From an uncultured Parabacteroides sp. (GTDB lineage Bacteria; Bacteroidota; Bacteroidia; Bacteroidales; Tannerellaceae), in contig CAKVBA010000014.1 of NCBI GenBank assembly GCA_934725305.1, forward strand, positions 1 through 58,549: a stretch of DNA of 58,549 nucleotides, read 5' to 3'. Under the pieces are notes generated by a model, which saw only the letters and a list, made by a program, of their open reading frames with translations, did no database searches and had not been told where the DNA came from. Shown here piece by piece: positions 8,633 through 17,026 of this stretch. Position 1 is the stretch's first letter, and each line of letters opens with the position of its first letter. The translations under genes were made by a program, and so were the position numbers.

Positions 8633-9505
8633 ATGAAAAAGGTATTATTTATGTGTGCCTGTGTGGCCTTGTTAGCATCTTGTGGACAACAGCAGGCTGA
8701 AGAGAACAAGCGTTTGAAAGCAGAAAACGACTCTTTGAAAATAGAGAATAGCAAAGGTGTAGATGCCATGAACGAAATGTTGTCAACACTGAATGAAATC
8801 GAAGCAGACTTCCAGTCTATCCGCGATGCAGAAAACTACCTGACGATGCAGCAGAATAGCGGAGACTTGAATCAGAGCAAACGCGAACAGATGAAGCAAA
8901 ACATTCAGATGGTCGCTGAAACATTGAAAAAGAATAAAGAACAGATTGCTCAGTTAGAAGAGAAACTGAATAAAAGCAATATCCAGTCTTCGGCATTACG
9001 CAAGACTTTGAGCCGTCTGCAAAATGAATTGGATCAAAAAGCGAAGATGATCACCTCTTTGCAGGAAGACTTGGCAAAGAAAAACGTCCGCATCCAGGAA
9101 TTGGATGAAATGGTTTCCTCTTTGAATGAAGATGTAGAGACTTTAGCAACAACAGCAAGTGCACAAGCAGAAAAAATCGATGCGCAAGACAAGATGTTGC
9201 ATACTGCTTACTATTGCTTCGGAACATCTAAAGAGCTGAAAGAACAGAAGATCTTATCAGGCGGTGGTCTGTTAGCCAAATCGAAAGTGTTGCAAAGCGG
9301 ATTCAATAAAGACTATTTCATCTCTATCGACATCCGTGAAGTGAAGGAAATTCCTTTGTTCGCCGGTAAAGCTAAAATAAAATCAAATCATCCGGAAGGA
9401 TCTTATGAGTTCGTAAAGGATGCCGAAGGCAATCTGACACTGAAGATCAAAAACGAAAAGAACTTCTGGAGCTTGAGCAAATACTTAGTAATCGAAGTAG
9501 GATAA
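8633..9505 (+). CDS. Coiled-coil lipoprotein of unknown function
   Basis: A 290-residue protein with a lipoprotein signal (MKKVLFMCACVALLASC; lipidated Cys17). About residues 20-185 are an almost unbroken coiled coil with leucine and asparagine heptads (NKRLKAENDSLKIEN). The last 100 residues form a beta-rich globular domain (HTAYYCFGTSKELKEQKIL ...). It should be anchored in the outer or inner membrane facing the periplasm. I do not recognise a named family. The HAD gene begins right at its stop codon, so the two are translationally linked. Confidence 0.75.
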   Translation: MKKVLFMCACVALLASCGQQQAEENKRLKAENDSLKIENSKGVDAMNEMLSTLNEIEADFQSIRDAENYLTMQQNSGDLNQSKREQMKQNIQMVAETLKKNKEQIAQLEEKLNKSNIQSSALRKTLSRLQNELDQKAKMITSLQEDLAKKNVRIQELDEMVSSLNEDVETLATTASAQAEKIDAQDKMLHTAYYCFGTSKELKEQKILSGGGLLAKSKVLQSGFNKDYFISIDIREVKEIPLFAGKAKIKSNHPEGSYEFVKDAEGNLTLKIKNEKNFWSLSKYLVIEVG

Positions 9506-10198
9506 ATGAAGTATAAAAACCTTTTTATCGACTTGGACGATACCCTTTGGGATACGTTTCACAACAACAAAGAATGCCTTGAAGAGCTATATGCCGATTA
9601 TCATTTTGATCGGCATTATGCCTCCTTCGAGGCATTCTTCGCTATCTATATGCCCCATAACCAAGAACTTTGGGCTAAATATCGGTCAGGAGAAATCAAC
9701 AAGCAGTTTTTGACTATCGAACGATTCCGCTATATGCTAAAACCTTTGGGAATAGAAGATGTCCAATCGGCTTTAGCCATGAACAATGATTTCTTGCGAC
9801 GTACAACCACAAAGACGAGTTTGGTGAAAGGCGCAATCGATTTGCTGGAATATCTCCGCCCCTCTTACCGCATGTTTATCCTTTCGAATGGATTCAGAGA
9901 GGTGCAGGCTCTGAAACTGAGCAACTCCGGACTGGCGCCCTATTTTGACCGTATGATTTTGTCTGAGGACGCCTGCATACAAAAGCCGCATAAAGGAATC
10001 TTCGACTTTGCCTTAAAGAACACCAACTCCCGCCGCATAGAAAGCCTGATGATTGGTGACAGCTGGGATGCCGATATCTTTGGAGCTTATCAATCGCACA
10101 TAGACCAGTTGTGGTTTAATCCGGAAGGAGTTCCCGAAGCGGGATTCACACCAACCTTTACCGTCAGGTCGCTCAACGAGATTAAAGAGATCTTATAG
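9506..10198 (+). CDS. HAD-superfamily phosphatase, YjjG-like nucleotidase
   Basis: A 230-residue cytoplasmic HAD hydrolase. Motif I is DLDDTLWDT with nucleophile Asp9, Asp11 and Thr13. Motif II is ILSNGFREVQ, the Lys is in QKPHKGIFDFAL, and motif III/IV is MIGDSWDADI. The C1-type helical cap and the NGF sequence fit the YjjG/YfnB subfamily, which removes phosphate from non-canonical pyrimidine nucleotides. The ATG follows the stop of the lipoprotein gene without a gap. Substrate is inferred from subfamily likeness only. Confidence 0.85.
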   Translation: MKYKNLFIDLDDTLWDTFHNNKECLEELYADYHFDRHYASFEAFFAIYMPHNQELWAKYRSGEINKQFLTIERFRYMLKPLGIEDVQSALAMNNDFLRRTTTKTSLVKGAIDLLEYLRPSYRMFILSNGFREVQALKLSNSGLAPYFDRMILSEDACIQKPHKGIFDFALKNTNSRRIESLMIGDSWDADIFGAYQSHIDQLWFNPEGVPEAGFTPTFTVRSLNEIKEIL

Positions 10199-10344
10199 AT
10201 TGCCGTCAACAGGAAACAAACCGACACAAAACGAGGATGCCCCATTTGGGGGTTAACGTTGTCAATGGTGTCTCTTTTTTTCATAACGCATCTTGTGGAA
10301 ACCGACGGGCACAAATGGCTAAAAATTCTTTCCGACACCACTTC

Positions 10345-10617
10345 GAGGGGTCAAAATCCATTTTTCCAAATCAGAAAATCAATTTTGAGGGGTCAAAATC
10401 CATTTTCCGGAATCAAAAGATCGATTTTGAGGGGTCAAAATCCATTTTCCGGAATCAAAAGATCACTTTGAGGGGTCAAAATCCATTTTCCGGAATCAAA
10501 AAATCGATTTTGAGGGGTCAAAATGCATTTTCTGAAATCAAAAGATCTATTTTGAGGGGTCAAAATGCATTTTCTGAATCAAAATGTCAATTTTGAAGGG
10601 TCAAAGTCTGTTTTAAG
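10345..10617. repeat. 42-bp tandem repeat, six full units plus a partial one
   Basis: Units start at 10345, 10387, 10429, 10470, 10512, 10554 and 10595 (partial). Their lengths are 42, 42, 41, 42, 42 and 41 bp. Each begins gaggggtcaaaatccatttt and continues (c)cggaatcaaaagatcgatttt. Every unit is itself two half-units of about 20-22 bp, each with TCAAAA followed by ATTTT, so the spacing of TCAAAA is about two helical turns. The 41-bp units break any reading frame, so the repeat is unlikely to be coding. It lies between the convergent HAD and apbE genes. Confidence 0.9.
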
Positions 10618-10790
10618 ATTTGCTACACTCACTAACAACTGCGCTGCTGTCGGGATCCTTCGGCTCCTTTTGCTTGTTACAAATTCGGACAAAGCTAAAA
10701 GGAGCTGCATCAAAGCAACCTCTTTGACACAACCCCTTTTAACCCAAATCTATCATTAGAGCTTACATGTATTTTGTCTTTTTAGAGAAC
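10618..10790. other. Non-coding remainder with a long-loop inverted repeat
   Basis: GGCTCCTTTT at 10662-10671 pairs with AAAAGGAGCT at 10697-10706 across a 25-base loop. This could help end transcription from one or both flanking convergent genes, but neither side has a clean U tract. No gene is visible. Confidence 0.35.
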
Positions 10791-11792
10791 TTAATGCTTA
10801 GGAACCAAGAAGCGCCTAAACCCTTCTGAATATTCCGTATGATAACCCACCTTTGTTGAATCTGAACAGATGATGAAATACTCCAGTCCGGGCACTCGCT
10901 TGCTCAACTCTTTGGCCTCAGTCGATCCCAACACCATAAACGCCGTAGCAAAAGCATCGGCAGTCATAGCATCAGCTGTCACAATAGTTGCACTTAAGAT
11001 GTCGCGCTGTACAGGACAACCTTCACGCGGGTCAATCGTATGAGCATATTTACGTCCATCCTTCACATAAAAGTTACGGTAATTACCCGATGTCGCCATA
11101 CCCAATGGTTCCGGGAAACTGACAATCTGCTCCAAGGTCTGATTAACTCCGGCGGCATCATCTGACGGTTTGGTAATTCCCAAGCGCCAATTATTGCCCT
11201 CCGGATTTACCCCTTTCACGCGCATCTCACCACCAAACTCTATCAGATAATTGACGATGCCATGCTTTTCTAACAGAGAAGCAACCATATCACATACTGT
11301 GCCATCGGCCAACGAAGAGAAGTTCATCATCAAACGGTGATCCTGCTTCTCAACATGTCCATCGTTGATATGCACCTTCTGATAACCGATGAACTGACGT
11401 ACACTATCAATATGTTCCTGTGTAACACTGTCTTTACGACTGAAACCAAATCCCCAGAGATTAATCAGAGGAGCGCAGGTTACATCATATGCGCCTTCGG
11501 TCAGAGCTGATACCTCCATTGCCTTATTGAAAACCTTCTGGAAAAGAGAATCCACTTCAACCTCTTCATTCCGGTTGACCTGACTGATCACGGAAGTAGA
11601 GTCAAACACATTGAACAGATGATAGAAATACTTCAACTGTTCATCAATCTCGCTCTCCAATGATTCGGTATGCTGGAATTTGAAGTGATAGGGCGTATGC
11701 ATACGTCCACTCACTTCATAATATTGTACGGGTTTCTGACATCCTACACAGAGTAACAACAGAACACCACAGAGCAAAAACAGCTGTTTCAT
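10791..11792 (-). CDS. apbE: FAD:protein FMN transferase (ApbE), lipoprotein
   Basis: A 333-residue ApbE-family flavin transferase with a lipoprotein signal (MKQLFLLCGVLLLLCVGC; Cys18). It moves FMN from FAD onto a Thr of target proteins such as NqrC/RnfG subunits in the periplasm. Family marks include NLWGFGF, LMMNFSSLADGTVCDMVA, YLIEFGGEMRVKG, ATSGNYRNF and the metal-binding TADAMTADAFATAFMVLG near the C-terminus. It starts 2 bp after the prfC stop and is last in the minus-strand operon. No Nqr or Rnf genes lie in the window, so its targets are elsewhere. Confidence 0.93.
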   Translation of the reverse strand: MKQLFLLCGVLLLLCVGCQKPVQYYEVSGRMHTPYHFKFQHTESLESEIDEQLKYFYHLFNVFDSTSVISQVNRNEEVEVDSLFQKVFNKAMEVSALTEGAYDVTCAPLINLWGFGFSRKDSVTQEHIDSVRQFIGYQKVHINDGHVEKQDHRLMMNFSSLADGTVCDMVASLLEKHGIVNYLIEFGGEMRVKGVNPEGNNWRLGITKPSDDAAGVNQTLEQIVSFPEPLGMATSGNYRNFYVKDGRKYAHTIDPREGCPVQRDILSATIVTADAMTADAFATAFMVLGSTEAKELSKRVPGLEYFIICSDSTKVGYHTEYSEGFRRFLVPKH

Positions 11793-11794
11793 GA

Positions 11795-13375
11795 TTAGAA
11801 CTCGCTCGTAAAGTGGAATTTAATATCCGGGAAATCCTGCTGCGCCATCATCAACACATAGCTTGAGTCTGCCAAATAGACATCACGACCCTCTTTGTCT
11901 AACGCCATATATTGCGATTTACGCTTCTTGAAGTTCTCCAGCATCTGTGCGTTATCACTCTCGATCCAACAAGCCTTATACAGACTAATCGGTTCCCAAC
12001 GACACTGAGCATTATACTCATGCAACAGACGATACTGAATCACCTCAAACTGCAACTGGCCCACAGTACCAATAATCTTACGACCATTGAACTGGTTGGT
12101 AAACAGCTGGGCAACACCTTCGTCCATCAACTGCTCAATACCCTTGTTCAGCTGTTTTGCCTTCATCGGATCGGCATTCTCAATATACTTAAACATCTCC
12201 GGCGAGAAGCTGGGCAATCCCTTGAAGTGAAGTTCTTCTCCCGATGTTAATGTATCACCAATTTTGAAGTTACCCGTATCGGGCAGACCGATAATATCAC
12301 CGGCAAAAGCCTCATCCACCACCTCTTTCTTCTGAGCCATGAAGGCCGTCGGACTGCTAAAGCGCAAAGTCTTGCCGAAACGCACATGTTTATAAGGCGC
12401 ATTACGCTCGAAACGTCCTGAACAGATCTTCACGAAAGCGATACAGCTACGGTGATTCGGGTCCATATTGGCATGAATCTTAAAGACGAAGCCGGTAAAG
12501 TTTTCCTCTTCAGGATCTACGGTACGCTCAATTGCCTGGATAGGACGAGGCGACGGAGCGATACGGATAAAGCAATCGAGCAACTCCTTCACACCAAAGT
12601 TGTTCAAAGCAGATCCGAAAAATACAGGTGCCACATCACCACGCAGATAAGTATCTACATCAAACTCCGGATAAACGCCCTCAACCAACTCAATGTCTTG
12701 ACGCAGCTTTTCGGCCTGACGAGCATCGATATAGTTTTCGAGCTCCGGACTATTAATATCCTTAAACTCTATATTCTCCGTTACATACTGCTTACTTGGA
12801 GTATATAGATTCAGCTTCTCTTCATAAATATTATAAACACCACGGAAGCGCTGTCCCATATCGATAGGCCAACTCAGCGGGCGTACTTTAATATGCAGTT
12901 CCTCTTCAATTTCGTCCAGCAAATCAAAGGGATCCTTCCCATCACGGTCCAGCTTATTGATAAAAACAATCACAGGCGTCTTACGCATACGGCAAACTTC
13001 CATCAACTTACGCGTCTGCGTCTCCACACCTTTTGCAATATCAATAACAATAATAACGCTATCCACAGCCGTCAGGGTACGAAATGTATCTTCCGCAAAG
13101 TCCTGGTGACCGGGTGTATCCAAGATGTTGATCTTATGGCCATCGTAATCGAAAGCCATCACAGAGGTAGCCACAGAGATACCACGCTGTTTTTCAATCT
13201 CCATCCAGTCTGATGTAGCGGTCTTTTTGATCTTATTAGACTTTACAGCTCCTGCCACATGAATAGCTCCACCAAACAACAACAACTTCTCAGTCAAAGT
13301 AGTCTTACCGGCATCCGGGTGGCTAATGATTGCAAACGTTCTTCTTCTATTAATCTCTTCTGAATATTGACCCAT
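11795..13375 (-). CDS. prfC: Peptide chain release factor 3
   Basis: A 526-residue translational GTPase that removes RF1/RF2 from the ribosome after peptide release. G1 is HPDAGKTTL at about 19-27, G2 lies around RGISV, G3 is DTPGHQDF and G4 is NKLD. The C-terminal RF3 domain with [10 protein letters not shown] is complete, and the length is that of the family. It lies 22 bp after rfbD and 2 bp before apbE, so the unrelated genes share an operon. Confidence 0.97.
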   Translation of the reverse strand: MGQYSEEINRRRTFAIISHPDAGKTTLTEKLLLFGGAIHVAGAVKSNKIKKTATSDWMEIEKQRGISVATSVMAFDYDGHKINILDTPGHQDFAEDTFRTLTAVDSVIIVIDIAKGVETQTRKLMEVCRMRKTPVIVFINKLDRDGKDPFDLLDEIEEELHIKVRPLSWPIDMGQRFRGVYNIYEEKLNLYTPSKQYVTENIEFKDINSPELENYIDARQAEKLRQDIELVEGVYPEFDVDTYLRGDVAPVFFGSALNNFGVKELLDCFIRIAPSPRPIQAIERTVDPEEENFTGFVFKIHANMDPNHRSCIAFVKICSGRFERNAPYKHVRFGKTLRFSSPTAFMAQKKEVVDEAFAGDIIGLPDTGNFKIGDTLTSGEELHFKGLPSFSPEMFKYIENADPMKAKQLNKGIEQLMDEGVAQLFTNQFNGRKIIGTVGQLQFEVIQYRLLHEYNAQCRWEPISLYKACWIESDNAQMLENFKKRKSQYMALDKEGRDVYLADSSYVLMMAQQDFPDIKFHFTSEF

Positions 13376-13397
13376 TTAGTTATATATATTATTGTTA

Positions 13398-14255
13398 TTA
13401 CTTACCCAAGCATGTTTTCAAGCTTGATTCCCAATGCGGAATCTCTACACCATAGACCGATTTGATCTTTCCTTTATTCAGCACACTGAAAGGAGGACGG
13501 GCTGCCACCGAAGGATATTCTTTACTTTCGATTGGATAGACACGAGCCGGCAATCCGGCCAGCTGCAGAATCTTACAAGTAAAATCATACCAGCTGCAAA
13601 CACCTTCATCTGAAAAATGATAGATTCCCGGAACAAACTTACCGGCCTCGGCAGCCTCCAGCACCACCAACATGGCTTTCGCCAAGTCTGTTGCATAAGT
13701 CGGGCTACCCACCTGGTCAAAGACCACACGCAGCTCTTCCCGTTCAGCACCCAAACGAAGCATCGTCTTCACAAAGTTATTGCCATATTCCGAATAGAGC
13801 CATGCCGTACGGATAATCACGGATTCCGCACAGACCTTCATCAACGCCTGTTCACCGGCCAGCTTTGTGCAACCATAAACTGAAACCGGGCAGGTCTGAT
13901 CTGTCTCAACATACGGACGACAAGAGGTGCCATCAAACACATAATCAGTTGATATATGTATCACCCTGGCTTCCTGCAACCGAGCTGCTTCGCCCAGATT
14001 GCGCACGGCCTTATGGTTGATACGGTCACACAATTCCTCCTGACCTTCGGCCTTGTCAACCGCGGTATAGGCAGCGCAATTCATTATATAATCAACCTGA
14101 TTATCATGCACAAAAGAGATCACCGCCTCTCTGTCACAGATATCCAATGAATCTACATCTGTAAAAAGGAAGCGAAAGTCTGTTTTACCCTCTACCAACA
14201 AACGCAATGAACGTCCCAATTGGCCATTAGCTCCGGTTACCAAAACTGTCTTCAT
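13398..14255 (-). CDS. rfbD: dTDP-4-dehydrorhamnose reductase
   Basis: A 285-residue short-chain dehydrogenase of the RmlD family, the last step of dTDP-L-rhamnose synthesis. The NAD(P)-binding motif TGANGQLG is at 7-14 and the catalytic Tyr127/Lys131 pair in YGCTK. STDYVFDG (102-109) is characteristic. No rmlA, rmlB or rmlC genes are adjacent. In Bacteroidales rfbD often stands apart from the rest of the pathway. It begins one base after the DUF4924 stop, so they are coupled. Confidence 0.94.
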   Translation of the reverse strand: MKTVLVTGANGQLGRSLRLLVEGKTDFRFLFTDVDSLDICDREAVISFVHDNQVDYIMNCAAYTAVDKAEGQEELCDRINHKAVRNLGEAARLQEARVIHISTDYVFDGTSCRPYVETDQTCPVSVYGCTKLAGEQALMKVCAESVIIRTAWLYSEYGNNFVKTMLRLGAEREELRVVFDQVGSPTYATDLAKAMLVVLEAAEAGKFVPGIYHFSDEGVCSWYDFTCKILQLAGLPARVYPIESKEYPSVAARPPFSVLNKGKIKSVYGVEIPHWESSLKTCLGK

Positions 14256-14256
14256 C

Positions 14257-14805
14257 TTACTCTTCTAATTTAAGTTCTCCATTCATATCTTCGCGATACT
14301 TCTCAGCCAAGATGGCCAAGAAAGAGCTGATCTGTTTCAGCCCCTCCATCGTCTCATTCGATATCTCCTTGCCCTGCATCTTCAAGACCAGATAGCCATA
14401 GATAGCCGAAAAGCAGGTCTCGATTTCTGGCAGATCCTGTCCACCGGACTTCGCTCTCAGCTGCACGATAAAGGGCAATGTCTTATAATATGCCGCTCCA
14501 TAGACCATCTCTTTCGGAGATTTCAGCAGACGTAGATGCAAATCGGTCAACGCAATGATCACATTCTTGTTCAGCTGAATATGTCCCGACTGCATCACTC
14601 CCTCGCCACGCATCATATCAATCAGCTCCTCATACCAGCGGGCAATCTCTTCCTTCACTTCATCGGGCTGATTATAATGGGCAATTACGGTGCGGCGAAT
14701 GAGATCCATATCGAAGTTGTTGGCACGGATCAAATCTTCAATCTGCCACATATAGAGCAGATACTCTGCAATATTTTCCTTTCGTTTCTGCTTAGCAATA
14801 ATCAT
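14257..14805 (-). CDS. DUF4924 family protein
   Basis: A 182-residue, mostly helical, cytoplasmic protein (MIIAKQKRKENIAEYLLYMWQIEDLIRANN, shortened) that I assign to the Bacteroidetes family DUF4924. No catalytic motif is apparent. Its ATG overlaps the stop of the Mur-ligase-like gene by 4 bp and it abuts rfbD. This tight coupling suggests a role near envelope precursor synthesis, but no function is known. Confidence 0.7.
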   Translation of the reverse strand: MIIAKQKRKENIAEYLLYMWQIEDLIRANNFDMDLIRRTVIAHYNQPDEVKEEIARWYEELIDMMRGEGVMQSGHIQLNKNVIIALTDLHLRLLKSPKEMVYGAAYYKTLPFIVQLRAKSGGQDLPEIETCFSAIYGYLVLKMQGKEISNETMEGLKQISSFLAILAEKYREDMNGELKLEE

Positions 14806-15731
14806 AATACAGGTAATGATAAACTATATTCAGACAAAGCTTCATAAAAATTGGTATCTCTCACGCCTAACTGACGACAAGCCAAATGAGCTGCTTTCAA
14901 GTTGATCAAGAAATAGCGGTTGGGAATACGAATCGGATAATCGCCATAACGAGTCTGCAAGAAGGTCTGTCCCTCTTTCTCAACCACCGGATGTTGGTCA
15001 TACGGAATGGCCGTAATATCACTACGCACCTCTTCGGCCAACTGACTCAAGCCGGCATCCTTGCCGTAATAGATCAGCTTACCTTCACGCTCAATGGATG
15101 TGGAAAAAGCATTATAGGTTTTAAGATAGGCCTCCGGCGACTCATGATCGGTTTCGGCCGACCAGGACAAATAGGCCAATACAGCAATGTGTGGACGATA
15201 AAATTCCAACTGAAAACGCTTTTCCAAAGCGGAAGTGACATGCTCATCTCCCTCAATCAAAGCAATACGAGACTCGTAGCTCGAGTGCACCCGGTTGGGC
15301 AGCACGGGCAATGCACTGGTCAACGCATAATCGAACGCCAACTTCTGACGCTCAAGGGCACAGACAATCATCGACAAGATGGTTTTCTTGCCACGACTAC
15401 CCGCCACTACCACACGTGTTTTTGTACGTGTACGCTGATAAATAAATTCCGGGATAGACTGAATCAACAGTCCCAACTCTTTAGCACGCATCAGCTCAGG
15501 GTTATCCTTTAATACAGTAGCCCCCAAGACAACTGCATGAATATCTTTGTTTAAATTTTCCGGGAACCAACCTGCTCCTGCACATGCACAGCCTGCCTCA
15601 CGAAGTTTTGACAAAACACATTCGTCCAACCCTTCACCAGACGCGCTAACCTCATAACCTTTCTCCCGTATAGCTAAGGCGAGATCCAACATGAGAGGTT
15701 CTTCCACAGAAATAAAATGTACTTTCCGCAT
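14802..15731 (-). CDS. Truncated Mur-ligase-like protein related to Mpl
   Basis: A 309-residue protein when started at the ATG at 15731 (MRKVHFISVEE). A longer frame runs back through the divergent promoter region and is not favoured. It has a MurC/Mpl-type N-terminal Rossmann part and a Mur middle domain with EGDEH, an Mpl-like KRFQLEFYRPHIAVL segment and a closing NLKAAHLACRQLGV. The nucleotide loop is GSRGKKT (111-117) instead of the usual GTHGKTT, and the whole C-terminal ligase domain (about 130-150 residues) is absent. Canonical peptide ligation to UDP-MurNAc is therefore doubtful. It heads the DUF4924-rfbD-prfC-apbE operon. Confidence 0.7.
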   Translation of the reverse strand: MRKVHFISVEEPLMLDLALAIREKGYEVSASGEGLDECVLSKLREAGCACAGAGWFPENLNKDIHAVVLGATVLKDNPELMRAKELGLLIQSIPEFIYQRTRTKTRVVVAGSRGKKTILSMIVCALERQKLAFDYALTSALPVLPNRVHSSYESRIALIEGDEHVTSALEKRFQLEFYRPHIAVLAYLSWSAETDHESPEAYLKTYNAFSTSIEREGKLIYYGKDAGLSQLAEEVRSDITAIPYDQHPVVEKEGQTFLQTRYGDYPIRIPNRYFLINLKAAHLACRQLGVRDTNFYEALSEYSLSLPVL

Positions 15732-15747
15732 CACATCTATTTTGCGG

Positions 15748-15797
15748 CAAAAATACGACATTTTAATGGATCTTGACCAAGATTTATCGTACATTTG
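15748..15797. promoter_or_regulatory. Divergent -7 boxes between the Mur-like and MBL-fold genes
   Basis: On the minus strand TATTTTTG (15755-15748) lies 16 bp before the ATG at 15731. On the plus strand TACATTTG (15790-15797) lies 15 bp before the ATG at 15813. Both fit TAnnTTTG. Candidate -33 TTG sequences are off-spacing. The plus-strand box overlaps a possible TTG start at 15795 and so favours the ATG at 15813. Confidence 0.45.
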
Positions 15798-15812
15798 ACA
15801 AAAAACGGAAAG

Positions 15813-16640
15813 ATGAAAATACAACTCATTGACACAGGACGCTTCTTTGCCGACGGCGGAGCCATGTTTGGCGCAATCCCCAAGACGGCTTGGTCGCGCC
15901 GCTATCCGTGTAATGAAAAGAACGGATGTATATTAACCATGCGTAGCATGTTGATCGAGACAGACACCGGACGCATCATCCTGGTAGATAATGGTGCAGG
16001 CAACAAACACCTGAAACAGCTCTCCTATTATGGATTCTTTGACCTGACCGACCTGGGTGAAGAGCTATCCAAACGCGGTATCCGCAGAGAAGATGTCACA
16101 GACGTTGTCTTTACTCATCTGCATTTCGACCATTGTGGATACACTACTCAACGAGACAACGATGGCAACTATTCCCTCTCTTTCCCGAATGCACGCCATT
16201 GGGTCAGCCAGACACAATGGAACAATTTTCTCTCTCCCAATCCATTGGAAAAGGATTCCTACTTTATCGAGAACATGCAGGCAGTTGTAGATGCCGGCAA
16301 ACTGCATCTGATTGAAGAGACAACCCGGCTATGTTCCGAAGTGAACCTGCGGCTGGCAGACGGACATACTCCCGGACAGATTGTACCCTATGTCGAAACC
16401 GCAGAGCGCACCTATGTCTTTGCCGGAGATGTGATTCCTCTGATTGCCAGTCTGTCGCCCGAATGGATTTCGGCTTACGATACCTATCCGGTCATCTCCT
16501 ATCAGGAAAAAGTAAAGCTATTGGAAGAGGCTGCTACGCATCATCAAGCTATCATCTATTGCCATGATGCCTACCAGCAATGCTCTACCGTGAAAAAAAT
16601 CAAGGATTTCTATGTTAAAGAAAAGCTAATCACCTTGTAA
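15813..16640 (+). CDS. Metallo-beta-lactamase-fold hydrolase
   Basis: A 275-residue MBL-fold protein with the zinc motif THLHFDHCG (His102, His104, Asp106, His107), ADGHTPGQ with the third-site His, and FAGDV with the bridging Asp. The overall pattern (LTMRSMLIETDTGRIILVDNGAG, shortened) resembles YtnP/AHL-lactonase-like hydrolases. It lacks a signal peptide and is cytoplasmic. The natural substrate cannot be told from sequence, so a lactone, cyclic nucleotide or phosphoester is possible. It is transcribed away from the Mur-like operon from overlapping promoter DNA. Confidence 0.85.
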   Translation: MKIQLIDTGRFFADGGAMFGAIPKTAWSRRYPCNEKNGCILTMRSMLIETDTGRIILVDNGAGNKHLKQLSYYGFFDLTDLGEELSKRGIRREDVTDVVFTHLHFDHCGYTTQRDNDGNYSLSFPNARHWVSQTQWNNFLSPNPLEKDSYFIENMQAVVDAGKLHLIEETTRLCSEVNLRLADGHTPGQIVPYVETAERTYVFAGDVIPLIASLSPEWISAYDTYPVISYQEKVKLLEEAATHHQAIIYCHDAYQQCSTVKKIKDFYVKEKLITL

Positions 16641-16663
16641 ATAGAATCTTTTAGTTATCTTTG
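16635..16663 (+). promoter_or_regulatory. Bacteroidetes promoter before the small lipoprotein gene
   Basis: TTG at 16635-16637, an 18-bp spacer and a perfect -7 box TATCTTTG at 16656-16663. The predicted start is near 16670, giving a leader of about 30 bases before the ATG at 16700. The -33 element overlaps the stop of the upstream MBL-fold gene. Confidence 0.55.
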
Positions 16664-16699
16664 GTCGCTTAATAAAAACATGCATCTGTAACATACAAC

Positions 16700-16957
16700 A
16701 TGAAAAAAACGATATCCACAGCCTGTATATTGACGGCAGTAACTGCTTTAATGGTCGCGTGTAGCCCTAAAAGCAGCCAGAATCTGACCACAACTCAATT
16801 GGCAAAAAGACAGACTTGGAATTCTCATACCCATTTTAGGACCATCGATACTGATATGGCCCGTTGTTGTATCCGCACCGGTTCACCTCAGCAGACCTTT
16901 CAGAAAGTCTTAGACCGCAACGCTTCGACAATCACAATCAAAGACTATATGAAATAG
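16700..16957 (+). CDS. Small lipoprotein of unknown function
   Basis: An 85-residue protein with a lipoprotein signal (ISTACILTAVTALMVAC; Cys21) and a short polar mature part. It keeps two later cysteines in MARCCIRTG, which could form a disulfide or bind metal. The C-terminal TFQKVLDRNASTITIKDYMK may be a small helix. It has its own good promoter and lies 69 bp before the hexosaminidase gene. I do not recognise a family. Confidence 0.65.
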   Translation: MKKTISTACILTAVTALMVACSPKSSQNLTTTQLAKRQTWNSHTHFRTIDTDMARCCIRTGSPQQTFQKVLDRNASTITIKDYMK

Positions 16958-17026
16958 AAGCGTAACAGAGGCAAGCCTTAAGATTCGATTATTCTTATAA
17001 TTTACACATATTTAATCACAAAACGC

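Noticed and set aside
10237..10596. Open frame of 119 codons through the 42-bp repeat, with a repeating 14-residue peptide
   Set aside because: It has no ribosome site or promoter, the 41-bp units shift the frame, and another frame is open through the same repeat. The peptide pattern follows from the DNA repeat.
10345..10617. Possible CRISPR array
   Set aside because: The repeats are head-to-tail with no unique spacers, and no cas genes lie nearby.
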